In this document: positions 24,493 to 34,223 of the stretch, in pieces | Position numbering within the stretch: position 1 is the stretch's first letter | Layout of the letters: each line of letters starts with the position of its first letter | Made by a program: the position numbers and the translations under genes | The notes under the pieces: model-generated | What the model saw: only the letters and a program-made list of their open reading frames with translations | What the model was told of the DNA's origin: nothing | Databases searched by the model: none | Assembly (NCBI GenBank): GCA_945863885.1 | Contig: CAMAZY010000017.1 | Span: forward strand, 1 to 58,540 | Length of the DNA: 58,540 nucleotides | Direction of reading: 5' to 3' | From: an uncultured Clostridia bacterium | GTDB taxonomy: Bacteria; Bacillota; Clostridia; Oscillospirales; Acutalibacteraceae

Positions 24493-27400
24493 ATGACAAA
24501 AAATTTCGGAAAACTCCTCAAACGTGCTTTTGCATGTTTTCTGGTCGTGGTGATGACGCTTTCGGCGGTGCCGATGAGCGGCTTTGTCGGGCTTGAGATG
24601 CCGAAGTGGTCTCAGCTGTTTGCGACAAAGGCAAGTGCAGAGGACGAACTGACGCCGGAGGACTGTGTGGACATCTACATGGATAACAGCTATGTATGGC
24701 TCAAGAGGGATACTGATAAATACGACTATACATATTATTATTCTTTTCTTGATCTTGACTTTGACGGCGTTCTTGAAATGCTTCGTACGCAGGAAGTTCA
24801 AGGCACAGGCTTTTTTACATATAATGCCTATTTTAAAATTGACAAATCGGACGAATCCGTTTATCAGATTCCGGTATATCTCGACGGTGAGAACAGGACA
24901 TATGACGGCTGTGGACTGGATTATCGTTTGACCGATCCGCTGGAACTTTATAAAAACAAAACAACGGGTGAGTATTTTTATTTCGGCTCAGATCTGTGGA
25001 GATCCGGTATATGGGAAAACGGTTGTGAAAACAGAATTCTCACCTATACGTACAGAATAAATGTCAAAACTATCTTCAGCGAGTATCGGTATTTAGAAAA
25101 TCCGAGCAGCGATTACAAGACTAAATATTATGCGGCAAATACGCCGGTAAGCAAAACTGACTATGACAAAAAATATAAAGCATATTTTGACAATTGTGAA
25201 GATCTGGAATTGAAATACAGTTATGCCAATAAGACCGGAGAGTCCCTTTACGCAAAATCTTCTGCAACCCAGCGTAAGCTTCTTCTTGAGGCATACAAGG
25301 CATTCAATTATAACGGATACAAAACCGATTTTAACTTTATTTATAAAACCAAAAACGTCTATCTCGGTACAAATGCCGATGAAGACAACATCAAAGGTGT
25401 ACCTCTGATATTTAAGGGCACAGCGGACGAGGTGAAAAAGTTCACGACCTCCCGTATCAAAAAGTGGGAGATCGCCGATACGAGTATCGCTGAATATAAA
25501 TCCTGTGACCTTTCCCGAACGATTACAACGAACCCGACAGATGTCACGGTGACGGCCTATCTCGAAGCCAAAAAAGAGGGAAAGACAACCCTTACCGCAA
25601 CGCTTGACAACGGAAAGAAGGCAAGCTGTGAAATCGTCGTCAAGCGTCCGAATGAAGTCACGATGGAAATCAAGGACGTCGGAACGTATTATGCGATCGA
25701 TAATGTTTTCTTTGATGAATATGGAAATTACAGCGGCGGTGCGGTCGATATCAACACGAATTTTTACAATCTGGCAAAAGACGAAATCGAATCGGAAATT
25801 ACGGATAAACAAGCTCTTGAAAACCTGAAGGTCAAAAAGCTGAAGCTTGAGCTTGAACTGAATGCGGAAGGCTTCAGTCTTGAACCCGATTCTTATGCGA
25901 ATACGAAAGAGATTATTCTTGAAGAAGAGGAAGATATCGAACTTTATAAAAAGGTCGAAAAGGTTGTTCAGGTATTTTCAAGAGATGACGCTCTGATCGA
26001 CTCAAAGGGAGAAGTGATCTGCGGACTGAAATTCAAGGTGTCTTTGCCTGACGAAAACGGCGTGTATGTCGAGGAGGCGGAAGATGAGATTGAATTTACC
26101 GTCAAGTCCTATAAAAGAGAATATGTAGAGGATCATATTGCCGCTGTTTCGCCCGGCGGAGATTACAGTCTCATTCTTCAGTCAAGCTTTGCGGTTAATA
26201 TGGCCGAGATCGGGGACGATTTTGATTACAATTGGTATCAATGGATGAGTAAAGGCGTGGTCGAAGGACTTGTCGATTTTGTGTCGGACTTTGATGAAGT
26301 GACAGGTTACCAGTTGATTATCAGTGACTATATCAGTATGCTCAACTCACAGGAAAATGTTGAGAGGAATCTCATAAATAATATGGGTGATACCGCCCTT
26401 GATTGTAGTAAGACCATATTCGATGCGGTTGTCGACTATACCAAGTCCGTCTTTGGAATAGATTTTTATCGTAAGCTGGTCAAAGACATGAAGGGTATTT
26501 CCTTACAGCAGGTAATGGATGTTCTCGACGGAGATGATACGTCAAGCCGCCTTTATAAATGTATGCAAGATATGCTTCGTACAGACAAAGGAAGAAATAT
26601 GTTCAATAACGCTTTGCGGAAAGTTGGAAGAGTCGGTGATGTGTTCCAGGCTTTGGAAATCGGTGTCGTTTCGATAAATTCCGCAATAGAAGCGTATAAT
26701 ATGTATGTTTCTCTTGAATCGTTCAGACAGATTCAGGAAGAACAGATCGATACATTGAAACAAATCAGAAACAGTGCCGAAAAATCCGGCAATGCCGCCT
26801 TGGCAAAAGCCATTGACAGTTACTTGGATTATTCGAATTTAGATAGTGAACTTGAAAAATTCGGTCGGTCGGTGCTTGAAGGAATCAGGCACCAAAGCGG
26901 AAAATTGCTTGATATCGGGGTGACTTTTTCTGTTAAAACAGCATTAAAACTAACAAAAGACAATCTTACCGGTTTTGCGAAAGAGTATTGGTTCGGTGCA
27001 GGCGGTGTTGTAGATGTTATCTCCGGTGTCCTCAACGGCATTATGGCGGGAAAATTTGTATCAAATCTTTTATGCAACAACAAGGAATACGCTGAATATT
27101 CATTCAAGCTGGTAGGTATTGGTTTGATTCAGAAAGATTTGATTCGTGTTGTCAAGGAATTAGCAGCGGATCTGAAGTATTACAATAACGCCAATCAGAT
27201 CGATAAAGCCTATGAATGTGCAAGCCGGCTTGATGAAGCGCTGTCGATGGTGAAAACCTTTGAGCAGGAGGCTTATTCCATGTCCGCCGCCGCTCTTCAG
27301 GCAAGGGGCGACAGCTGGATTAAGACCGTATGTCAAAAAAAGGATAAACAGAACTTAAAAACGGAAGCAACGAAATTTCTGTGTAAGAGCACGAACCTTG

Positions 27401-29406
27401 CGACCCTGCATTGTCACAATCTTGAACTTGCAGAGATTTACGCTCAGATTCTTTCTACCACTTATTCGGGTTCGGCTCCTTCTGGCTCTGTCGGCAATCA
27501 GTCTGACCTTACCACCTATAAAACTATTACGATTCAATGTCCGGTCGATGTGTTCGTCTACCAAGGAAAAACGCTTGTGACGGCAATCGAAAACAACGTG
27601 GTCACAAAGAGCGACAGCAGGATATCGACCCTTGTCATTGACGACCAGAAATTTGTAATGATGCCGGCGGACAACAGCTATTCGGTCAAGCTTGTCGCAA
27701 CGGAAGACGGAACGATGGACTATTCGGTTTATGAGCTTGATGCGGCCGGTCAGCCGCTGAGAAACGTTTCGTATGATGCAGTGACACTGACAAAGGACAA
27801 GCAGTTTACCGCGCAGATCAATGATGAAAGCATTGCCGACGCCTCAAGTTACGACCTTGCGTCTGAGGGCGAAACGATTAGTGCAACAAGCGACGACTAT
27901 GTCAGGCTCACCGGACTGCGCTTCGAAAAGAGCGAAGAGAGCATCTATGTTGATAACACGGTTACGCTGACCGTCAGCAAAACCCCCGAAAACGCAAGCG
28001 AAACCATCTTTCGCTGGGAAAGCAGTGATCCGTCGGTTGCCGAGGTCGATGCCTACGGAACGGTTACGGGAATCAGCGCCGGCACAGCCGAAATCAGCTG
28101 TATTTCAAAAATTGATGATACCGTCAAGGCGACCGTAACGGTGACGGTAAGCGACTGTACCCACAGCTTTACCGATTATGAAACCGTCAGTGAGTCGACC
28201 TGTACATCATACGGTTATCAGTCAAGAACCTGTACTGTCTGCGGCAAGACGGAAACCAAGGCAATTGAAACGCTGAAAGCGCATGAGCCGGACGGAGAAC
28301 AGTATACGATCGAAGCGACCTGTACGGAAAATGCCAAAAAAGTCCGCCTTTGCAAAAACTGCTGTAAGATCGGCGAAACAATCGAAGAGCCGGATACGGC
28401 GTTGGGACATGATGTCGTACTTGACAAAGCGGTTGCCGCCACCTGCACCAGGACGGGACTTACCGAGGGCAAGCACTGTGCAAGATGTCAGGAAGTTTTC
28501 ACCGCACAGAAAACGGTTGCAAAGAAAGCCCATACGCTGGTTAAAACCGTCATAAAAGCCACAACAACGGCGGACGGTAAGGCTGTAACAAGCTGTAAGG
28601 TCTGCAAGGCTTCCAAAACGGTTGCGATTGCGAAAGTCGCATCAATCACGCTTTCCGCTTCTTCCTATGCGTATGACGGAAAAGTAAAAAGCCCGAAGGT
28701 CACGGTAAAGGACAGCAAAGGCAAGACGTTGACGAAGAATACCGACTATACGCTGACGGCGTCAAGCGGCAGAACGAACATGGGGCGGTATGCTGTCAAG
28801 GTGACGCTAAAGGGTAATTATTCGGGATCAAAGACCTTGTATTTCGATATCGTACCGGCGCAGGTGACGAAGCTGAAAGCCACGCAGACAACCTCATCCA
28901 TCACGCTTTCGTGGAGCAAGGTCGCCGGCTCGAATATGCGGTACTACGTTTTTTCGTACAATCCGACTACGAAAAAGTATAAATCCTTAGGCTACACGAC
29001 CGGCACAAGCTGTACAGTCAAGAAGCTTTCTTCGGGGACGACGTATTATTACGCTGTTCAGGCGTACAACACGACCGCTAAAAAGTGGGGTAAGGCGTCG
29101 GCAACGCTGACAACAGCGACAAAGCCGGGTACCCCGACGCTCAAAGCGGTAGCGGGAACAAAAAAAGCGACACTTTCGTGGAATAAGCAAAACGGAGCGA
29201 CCGGTTATGTGCTGTATATGTCAACGAGCAAAAACGGAAGTTATTCAAAGATTGCGACCCTGAAGGGCAATACCAAGGTAAGCTATACCAAAACGGGGCT
29301 GACCAAGGGAAAATATTACTACTTCAAGGTCATCGCTTACAAGACCGTCGGCAGTACGAACATTTACGGTGCGTATTCGTCGGTCAGGTATGTAAGGGCA
29401 AAATAA
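24493..29406 (+). CDS. Giant secreted modular protein (Big2, helical core, CxxC modules, FN3)
   Basis: A 1637-residue protein from ATG 24493 behind GGAGG. Signal peptide ~1-50. In order: unknown domain (~55-300), Big2-like domain (~306-384), another unknown region, and a long helical region (~556-989, includes FAVNMAEIGDDFDYNWYQW and glycine-rich hydrophobic patches). Then a second Big2 domain (~1136-1221, WESSDPSVAEVDAYGTVTG), a string of CxxC-bearing modules (~1221-1382), a SYAYDGK beta module (~1384-1454) and two FN3 domains (~1456-1636). No sortase signal, dockerin or S-layer domain is seen, so it is probably released or wall-associated by its repeats. No catalytic motif is recognised. 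Confidence 0.85.
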   Translation: MTKNFGKLLKRAFACFLVVVMTLSAVPMSGFVGLEMPKWSQLFATKASAEDELTPEDCVDIYMDNSYVWLKRDTDKYDYTYYYSFLDLDFDGVLEMLRTQEVQGTGFFTYNAYFKIDKSDESVYQIPVYLDGENRTYDGCGLDYRLTDPLELYKNKTTGEYFYFGSDLWRSGIWENGCENRILTYTYRINVKTIFSEYRYLENPSSDYKTKYYAANTPVSKTDYDKKYKAYFDNCEDLELKYSYANKTGESLYAKSSATQRKLLLEAYKAFNYNGYKTDFNFIYKTKNVYLGTNADEDNIKGVPLIFKGTADEVKKFTTSRIKKWEIADTSIAEYKSCDLSRTITTNPTDVTVTAYLEAKKEGKTTLTATLDNGKKASCEIVVKRPNEVTMEIKDVGTYYAIDNVFFDEYGNYSGGAVDINTNFYNLAKDEIESEITDKQALENLKVKKLKLELELNAEGFSLEPDSYANTKEIILEEEEDIELYKKVEKVVQVFSRDDALIDSKGEVICGLKFKVSLPDENGVYVEEAEDEIEFTVKSYKREYVEDHIAAVSPGGDYSLILQSSFAVNMAEIGDDFDYNWYQWMSKGVVEGLVDFVSDFDEVTGYQLIISDYISMLNSQENVERNLINNMGDTALDCSKTIFDAVVDYTKSVFGIDFYRKLVKDMKGISLQQVMDVLDGDDTSSRLYKCMQDMLRTDKGRNMFNNALRKVGRVGDVFQALEIGVVSINSAIEAYNMYVSLESFRQIQEEQIDTLKQIRNSAEKSGNAALAKAIDSYLDYSNLDSELEKFGRSVLEGIRHQSGKLLDIGVTFSVKTALKLTKDNLTGFAKEYWFGAGGVVDVISGVLNGIMAGKFVSNLLCNNKEYAEYSFKLVGIGLIQKDLIRVVKELAADLKYYNNANQIDKAYECASRLDEALSMVKTFEQEAYSMSAAALQARGDSWIKTVCQKKDKQNLKTEATKFLCKSTNLATLHCHNLELAEIYAQILSTTYSGSAPSGSVGNQSDLTTYKTITIQCPVDVFVYQGKTLVTAIENNVVTKSDSRISTLVIDDQKFVMMPADNSYSVKLVATEDGTMDYSVYELDAAGQPLRNVSYDAVTLTKDKQFTAQINDESIADASSYDLASEGETISATSDDYVRLTGLRFEKSEESIYVDNTVTLTVSKTPENASETIFRWESSDPSVAEVDAYGTVTGISAGTAEISCISKIDDTVKATVTVTVSDCTHSFTDYETVSESTCTSYGYQSRTCTVCGKTETKAIETLKAHEPDGEQYTIEATCTENAKKVRLCKNCCKIGETIEEPDTALGHDVVLDKAVAATCTRTGLTEGKHCARCQEVFTAQKTVAKKAHTLVKTVIKATTTADGKAVTSCKVCKASKTVAIAKVASITLSASSYAYDGKVKSPKVTVKDSKGKTLTKNTDYTLTASSGRTNMGRYAVKVTLKGNYSGSKTLYFDIVPAQVTKLKATQTTSSITLSWSKVAGSNMRYYVFSYNPTTKKYKSLGYTTGTSCTVKKLSSGTTYYYAVQAYNTTAKKWGKASATLTTATKPGTPTLKAVAGTKKATLSWNKQNGATGYVLYMSTSKNGSYSKIATLKGNTKVSYTKTGLTKGKYYYFKVIAYKTVGSTNIYGAYSSVRYVRAK

Positions 29407-29411
29407 AGAAG

Positions 29412-29444
29412 AATCCGGGGCATTCGACGCTCCGGATTTTTTTT
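29412..29444 (+). terminator. Terminator of the giant protein gene
   Basis: AATCCGGGGC/GCTCCGGATT stem (one G-U) followed by eight T. Confidence 0.9.
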
Positions 29445-29467
29445 GGATACTTCGATTGGAATAATAG

Positions 29468-29496
29468 TTGACTTTGCTCTTTAAATATGTTAAACT
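29468..29496 (+). promoter_or_regulatory. Promoter of the second secreted modular protein
   Basis: TTGACT (29468-29473) and TAAACT (29491-29496) with a 17-base spacer, and a ~105-base leader before the start codon. Confidence 0.65.
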
Positions 29497-29601
29497 AAAT
29501 TTAAATATATGATATAAATTATTTGAAAGATATAAAGCTTTATACAGGCTGTGTATCCGTCAGAATCAATTGTATCATATAGAAGAAAAGGAGGAAGTCA
29601 A

Positions 29602-31785
29602 ATGAAAACATCAATCAAGAGGTCATTGCGACGGCTGTTTTTGTGCTTGCTGATTGTCGCTGCGGTCGGATCTTTCGGCGTGTTTGTCGGTGCCGAACCG
29701 CTTCTTACGGCAAGTGCAGAAGATTTTGTCAGCGGCGGCTTTACCTACACGGTGGCGGAAAATGAAGCAGCGATTACCGGATATGACGATGCTTCTGTTG
29801 AGAATTTAATGATTCCGAAGGCCCTTGACGGGTATGCCGTTGCGGCGATCGGCGACAATGCTTTTGCTTCTTGTGCAGACATTACGAGTGTTTCCGTCCC
29901 GGCAAGTGTTACCGCTATCGGCGAAAATGCGTTCGGTGAAGCTGACAGTCTCGAACGGATTTATTATGCCGGTTCGGAACAGGAGTGGGGGCTTATTGCA
30001 ATCGCAGAGAATAACGAAGCGATCACTTCGGCTCAGATCGAGTATGATTCTGTCGGTGAGCACGTTCACTCTTACACGAAGACAGTCACCAAAGAGCCGA
30101 CCTGCGCCGAAAAGGGCATCACGACTTATACCTGTATTTACTGCGATGACAGCTATACGGAAGATATCCCGGAAACGGGAGAACACACCCTTGAATCTGT
30201 TGTTACCAAGGCGACAACCTCAAAGGACGGAAAGATTACGACTTCCTGTACGGTCTGCGGTAAAGTTGTTAAAACCGAAACGATTGCAAAGGTGACCTAT
30301 TTTAAGCTTTCGGCATCTTCCTATGTTTATGACGGCAAGACCAAAACGCCCACGGTGACAGTCAAAGACAGTACGGGTAAGACGCTCAAAAAGAACACCG
30401 ATTACACACTGAAAGCGCCGTCAAGCAGAACAGCGGTCGGCTCTTACACCGTTACCGTCACGCTGACCGGAAAGTACAGCGGCTCGAAATCGCTTGTTTT
30501 CACGATCGTTCCGAACGGTACAAGCCTTATGTCACTTACGCCGACTTTCGCCGGCTTTACGGCAAAATGGAAGAAACAGACGAGTCAGACAGCCGGCTAT
30601 CAGCTTCAGTATGCCTATACAAGCTCGTTCAGTTCCTATAAGACGCTGACAGTCAAGAGCACTTCGACAACATCTCTTGCGGTCAGTAAGCTTAAGGGCA
30701 GTACAAAATATTATGTAAGAGTCCGGACATACAGCGCCGTCGGCGGAAAGTACTATTATTCGGCGTGGTCTCCGGCTGCGGCAGTCAAAACAGATCCTCA
30801 ATACGGGATTAAAATGATTTCGTCTGCTTCTCTTTATGTCGGCGGCTCGGGAACGATTTCGACTGTAACAAGTCCCGCAAAAGTGACAGTCAAGTGGAAG
30901 AGCAGCGACACCTCCGTTGCGAAGGTTTCTACCACCGGAAAGGTTACCGCCGTCAAGAAGGGCACCGCAACCATAACGGCTTACTTTACATACGGCGGGG
31001 CTACTTATAAGGCTGCATGCAAGCTGACGGTCAAGACACCGGCAATCAAGCTTAGCAAAACCTCGCTGACCTTGACGGAAAAGAATACCTATCAGCTCAA
31101 AGCCGAGACGGCACCGACAGGTGTTACGGTCAAGTGGCAGAGCAGTAATACCTCTATCCTGACGGTGTCTTCCACAGGCAAAATCACAGCCCTTAAGAGC
31201 GGAAAAGCGACCGTTACCGCTTATTTCGTTTACGGTTCGGTAACATATAGGGCCTATTGTAACGTGACCGTTGTGACAAAAAGAGCGGCAAGCTTTGACA
31301 AAGTAAAAAGCTTCATCGAGAAAAACGGATATACGAACCAGAACGGAAACAAGGTTATCGTATATGCATTGGAAGATGAGGAATACATATATAATTACGG
31401 AATTGCTTACGACAAGAAGAGCGGCAAACTTGACTTCGTTTATTTGTGCGAAAGAAAATACAGCACCGGCTTTGAAGTAACTATTTCAATGGAAGTCGGA
31501 AAGACGTCAACCAGCACGACTGCTACCGATACGATTATATATTATGAGTACAACGAGCCCCTCGGTGCCGCAGTCGCAACATCGAGTATTCAGATGAGTA
31601 AGTTCACGTCGTCAACAAAGCTGAATTACTCATTCAGCAGCGATTCGACCTCCAACATGAAGAATCAAAACGTAAAAGACCTTTTGAATGCAGAGCTTCA
31701 GTATGCATTCGAAATCTGGAATGCGATGCTGAAATCTTCGGTCGGCGTTACGATGCGTGATCTCGGCTTTACCGCTTACAAATAA
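29602..31785 (+). CDS. Secreted BspA/Big2/FN3 modular protein
   Basis: A 727-residue protein from ATG 29602 behind AAGGAGGAAG. Signal peptide ~1-45. BspA-type leucine-rich repeat (~66-150, AIGDNAFASCADITSVSVPA); CxxC module (~153-230); SYVYDGK beta module (~233-303); FN3-like domain (~305-398); two Big2 domains (~400-558, KWKSSDTSVAKVSTTGKVTA); and a unique C-terminal domain (~560-727). The CxxC plus YDGK modules closely match those of the upstream giant protein. The last ~50 codons are duplicated at 47850. A surface or secreted binding role is likely; no enzyme motif is seen. Confidence 0.85.
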   Translation: MKTSIKRSLRRLFLCLLIVAAVGSFGVFVGAEPLLTASAEDFVSGGFTYTVAENEAAITGYDDASVENLMIPKALDGYAVAAIGDNAFASCADITSVSVPASVTAIGENAFGEADSLERIYYAGSEQEWGLIAIAENNEAITSAQIEYDSVGEHVHSYTKTVTKEPTCAEKGITTYTCIYCDDSYTEDIPETGEHTLESVVTKATTSKDGKITTSCTVCGKVVKTETIAKVTYFKLSASSYVYDGKTKTPTVTVKDSTGKTLKKNTDYTLKAPSSRTAVGSYTVTVTLTGKYSGSKSLVFTIVPNGTSLMSLTPTFAGFTAKWKKQTSQTAGYQLQYAYTSSFSSYKTLTVKSTSTTSLAVSKLKGSTKYYVRVRTYSAVGGKYYYSAWSPAAAVKTDPQYGIKMISSASLYVGGSGTISTVTSPAKVTVKWKSSDTSVAKVSTTGKVTAVKKGTATITAYFTYGGATYKAACKLTVKTPAIKLSKTSLTLTEKNTYQLKAETAPTGVTVKWQSSNTSILTVSSTGKITALKSGKATVTAYFVYGSVTYRAYCNVTVVTKRAASFDKVKSFIEKNGYTNQNGNKVIVYALEDEEYIYNYGIAYDKKSGKLDFVYLCERKYSTGFEVTISMEVGKTSTSTTATDTIIYYEYNEPLGAAVATSSIQMSKFTSSTKLNYSFSSDSTSNMKNQNVKDLLNAELQYAFEIWNAMLKSSVGVTMRDLGFTAYK

Positions 31786-32350
31786 TCAAAAACAACAAAG
31801 AACCCGTCGGCTTCCTGTCGGCGGGTTGCTGTTTATACTTGGGCTAACGCTTCTTTTGCCTCTTGTATAGCCTTTTCTTTGGTGTCATAAATTCCGGACG
31901 GAACAACGTCGCTTGCCGGCGCCCAATAATATTTACCGAAATAGTCGTCAAAGTAAGATTTCATGACGGTATAGGTATAAGTGTTGCGCTTTTTTAAAAT
32001 CATGATATAGCATCTGTCGCTGATATCAATTGTTTCAATCGCATCGGGATCAATGGATTCCGGTGCTCGGGTTGTAAACGGCGGGTTATGATGCGGCTTG
32101 CTCAAAGGGGTATGCTTCGTGGTCAATACATCACGGATTGTCATATCTTTTAGTCCGAAAGACCGGAACTTGTGTTTCCACGTTTGAGCCTGTCCGCAGT
32201 TTTTCAGTATGATACTGCCGTTTTCATATTCATACATACCTGCCCGGTTCTTATAATCGTCCTCAATCTGTACTGTGCCGATGTAGTGAAGTCTGCATGA
32301 GGGCAGCAGTTCCGCATCCGAAAACCATGCAACGGTGTACAGGGGAGAGG
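31633..32350. repeat. 718-bp direct repeat, left copy
   Basis: Contains the last ~50 codons of the secreted protein gene, the convergent terminator and the 3' ~170 codons of the convergent unknown gene. It aligns end to end with 47850-48567. About 320 bases in the middle (31856-32180) look identical by eye, while both flanks carry scattered substitutions. Confidence 0.9.
31801..31827. terminator. Convergent-gene terminator (left repeat copy)
   Basis: AACCCGTCGGC/GTCGGCGGGTT stem with G-U pairs and a five-base loop. A matching hairpin is in the right repeat copy at 48020-48043. Confidence 0.75.
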
Positions 32351-33113
32351 CAAGAATATGCTCGTCCGTATGATAATCGTTGTGATTTCTGAGCCGTGCT
32401 GTTTCTGTCAGCATATTCACACGATCGGCGCAGCGGCGAAGCGCAATTTCACGAAGCGCCGTCAGATTCTCTTCCGTAAAGAAATGGCCAACCGCTTGCC
32501 GGGCCTGAGCAGGCCGGTAAACATCGCCTGATTTCATTCGTTCAATCAGTTCCTGCGGCTCAATGTCCACCAGTTCAACCTGACTTGCGTTATCAAATAC
32601 GGAATCAGGGATCCGTTCATTGACCATGATGCCGGTTATGGAGGCCACCGTATCATTCAGGCTTTCAATATGCTGAACATTGACCGTCGTATATACATCG
32701 ATTCCGGCGTTGAGTAATTCCTCAATATCCTGAAACCGCTTGGTATGGCGGCAACACGGCGCATTGGTGTGCGCAAGCTCATCAACAAGAAGCAAAGATG
32801 GTTTTCTTCTGAGCGCAGCGTCAAGATTGAACTCCGTAAGCGTAATGCCGTTATGTTCCGTCGTCAGTGTCGGGAGACATTCCAATCCGTTCAGCAAAGC
32901 GGCAGTCTTCGGTCTGGCGTGCGGCTCGATGTAACCGGCCACGACATCAACACCGCGCCGCCTTGCCGCATGGGCGGCTTTCAGCATGGCATAGGTTTTT
33001 CCGACACCGGCGGCATATCCGAAGAATATTTTCAGATGTCCTCTTTTTTTGTTTTGTTCTTCCTTTTCGATTTCTTTCAGAAACTGTTCCGGACTTTGTC
33101 TTGCGTTGTCCAT
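31833..33113 (-). CDS. Chimera: KdpD N-terminal domain fused to an unknown protein's C-terminus
   Basis: A 426-residue frame. Residues 1-~253 are the KdpD sensor domain: FFGYAAGVGKTYAML Walker A, GYIEPHARP, LLVDELAHTN Walker B and VYTTVNVQHIESLND. In the family a Usp domain, four transmembrane helices and a histidine kinase should follow; here the frame switches at ~32353 into SPLYTVAWF, the tail of the unknown gene at 48050. The kinase and membrane parts are absent and no kdpE is seen. ATG 33113 replaces a longer start at 33203. The short KdpD-N form can exist alone in Firmicutes, so residual ligand sensing is possible, but phosphorelay is not. Confidence 0.8.
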   Translation of the reverse strand: MDNARQSPEQFLKEIEKEEQNKKRGHLKIFFGYAAGVGKTYAMLKAAHAARRRGVDVVAGYIEPHARPKTAALLNGLECLPTLTTEHNGITLTEFNLDAALRRKPSLLLVDELAHTNAPCCRHTKRFQDIEELLNAGIDVYTTVNVQHIESLNDTVASITGIMVNERIPDSVFDNASQVELVDIEPQELIERMKSGDVYRPAQARQAVGHFFTEENLTALREIALRRCADRVNMLTETARLRNHNDYHTDEHILASPLYTVAWFSDAELLPSCRLHYIGTVQIEDDYKNRAGMYEYENGSIILKNCGQAQTWKHKFRSFGLKDMTIRDVLTTKHTPLSKPHHNPPFTTRAPESIDPDAIETIDISDRCYIMILKKRNTYTYTVMKSYFDDYFGKYYWAPASDVVPSGIYDTKEKAIQEAKEALAQV

Positions 33114-33165
33114 ACAAACACCTCTGTGTTCTCTCCTATATATAAGCAAGAAAATATAAGAAAGC

Positions 33166-34077
33166 TTAAAAGAATTTTTTCTTTTTAAAGTATATAATTT
33201 CACCTATGGCAATGATAAGAGCGACCAGAATGACCGCCGGATATCCGAACCGCCACTTAAGCTCCGGCATATAGGCAAAGTTCATTCCGTACCAACCCGT
33301 AATCAGGGTCAGCGGGAGGAAAATGGTGGTGACGATCGTGAGGATCCCCATGATCTTATTCTGTCTTGCGTCCTGTTTTGACTGATACAGCTCACGAAGC
33401 TGCAGCATATTTTCACGAAGCAACTGTACATGATTCTGCAGCCGTCCGGCACGATGGGTATATTGCTCCCACTCCTGAGCGTCCTGTATAAAAGAAGAAC
33501 AGACATGAGATTGAAACAGCTCTCCGATATCCGTCAGCTGTTCATAGTAGGCGTTGAGCTCGGAAAGCTTTTGCCGGTATCCGGTGAGTAGGGGGAAGAA
33601 GTCCTTAGTATCACCGTTGAGCAAGCGTTCCTCCATTTTCTCCGCCGCCGTCTCGATGTGCGTCAGATACAGAGCGTCGTCCTCGATCATCTGTTCCATG
33701 AACTGCAAAAGAAGCTGCGCCGGACTGCTCACTTCCGAAAGCTGCCCAATCTGCTTTTCTGACCATCTTTTTACATCTCCTGCATCTTCAATAAAGACAA
33801 GAGATTGCCGTGTCAGGCAGAATGCGAAGGAAAGCTGTGGCGAACGCTGTTCGCTTTTCCGAGGCAGACGCAAGGTGCCGATGATATCGTCCTTGAACGC
33901 TTCAGCCTTGCAGTAACGAATCGAACCGAGACTGTGCAGCAGCTCTTTATAATACGGATACTGTTCTTTTTCCTCCCGGAACTGCCCGGCACTGATTACG
34001 GTAAAAAACGGCTCCTGAGAATTGTCATTTTCAATAGGACGCAGACTTCTGTCGAGTGAATCTAACTGATATTGCAT
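33166..34077 (-). CDS. corA: CorA-family magnesium transporter
   Basis: A ~303-residue protein: large N-terminal cytoplasmic domain, a long helical stalk and two C-terminal transmembrane helices. The signature GWYGMNFAYMPELKWRFGYP follows the first helix and forms the pore entrance (GMN selectivity motif). The lysine-rich tail KKKKFF is cytoplasmic. The start is ATG 34077, because AAAGGAGA lies eight bases upstream inside the longer frame. It is inserted between kdpC and kdpD, an unusual neighbour. Mg, Co or Ni transport cannot be told apart from sequence. Confidence 0.88.
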   Translation of the reverse strand: MQYQLDSLDRSLRPIENDNSQEPFFTVISAGQFREEKEQYPYYKELLHSLGSIRYCKAEAFKDDIIGTLRLPRKSEQRSPQLSFAFCLTRQSLVFIEDAGDVKRWSEKQIGQLSEVSSPAQLLLQFMEQMIEDDALYLTHIETAAEKMEERLLNGDTKDFFPLLTGYRQKLSELNAYYEQLTDIGELFQSHVCSSFIQDAQEWEQYTHRAGRLQNHVQLLRENMLQLRELYQSKQDARQNKIMGILTIVTTIFLPLTLITGWYGMNFAYMPELKWRFGYPAVILVALIIAIGEIIYFKKKKFF

Positions 34078-34223
34078 ACGAACATCTCCTTTGGACAATG
34101 AAACAATACTATTTTAATTATATCTTATCATTTGTCAAATCAACCTTAAAAGAAAAGATGACGCATAAAGATTTCATAAAGAAAATGGAAAGCGTACTGA
34201 TTTATCGCCTTCACATTTTCATA

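Noticed and set aside
25093-25812. Minus-strand frame of 239 codons opposite the giant secreted protein
   Set aside because: A low-complexity hydrophobic shadow caused by charged codons on the coding strand; no ribosome site.
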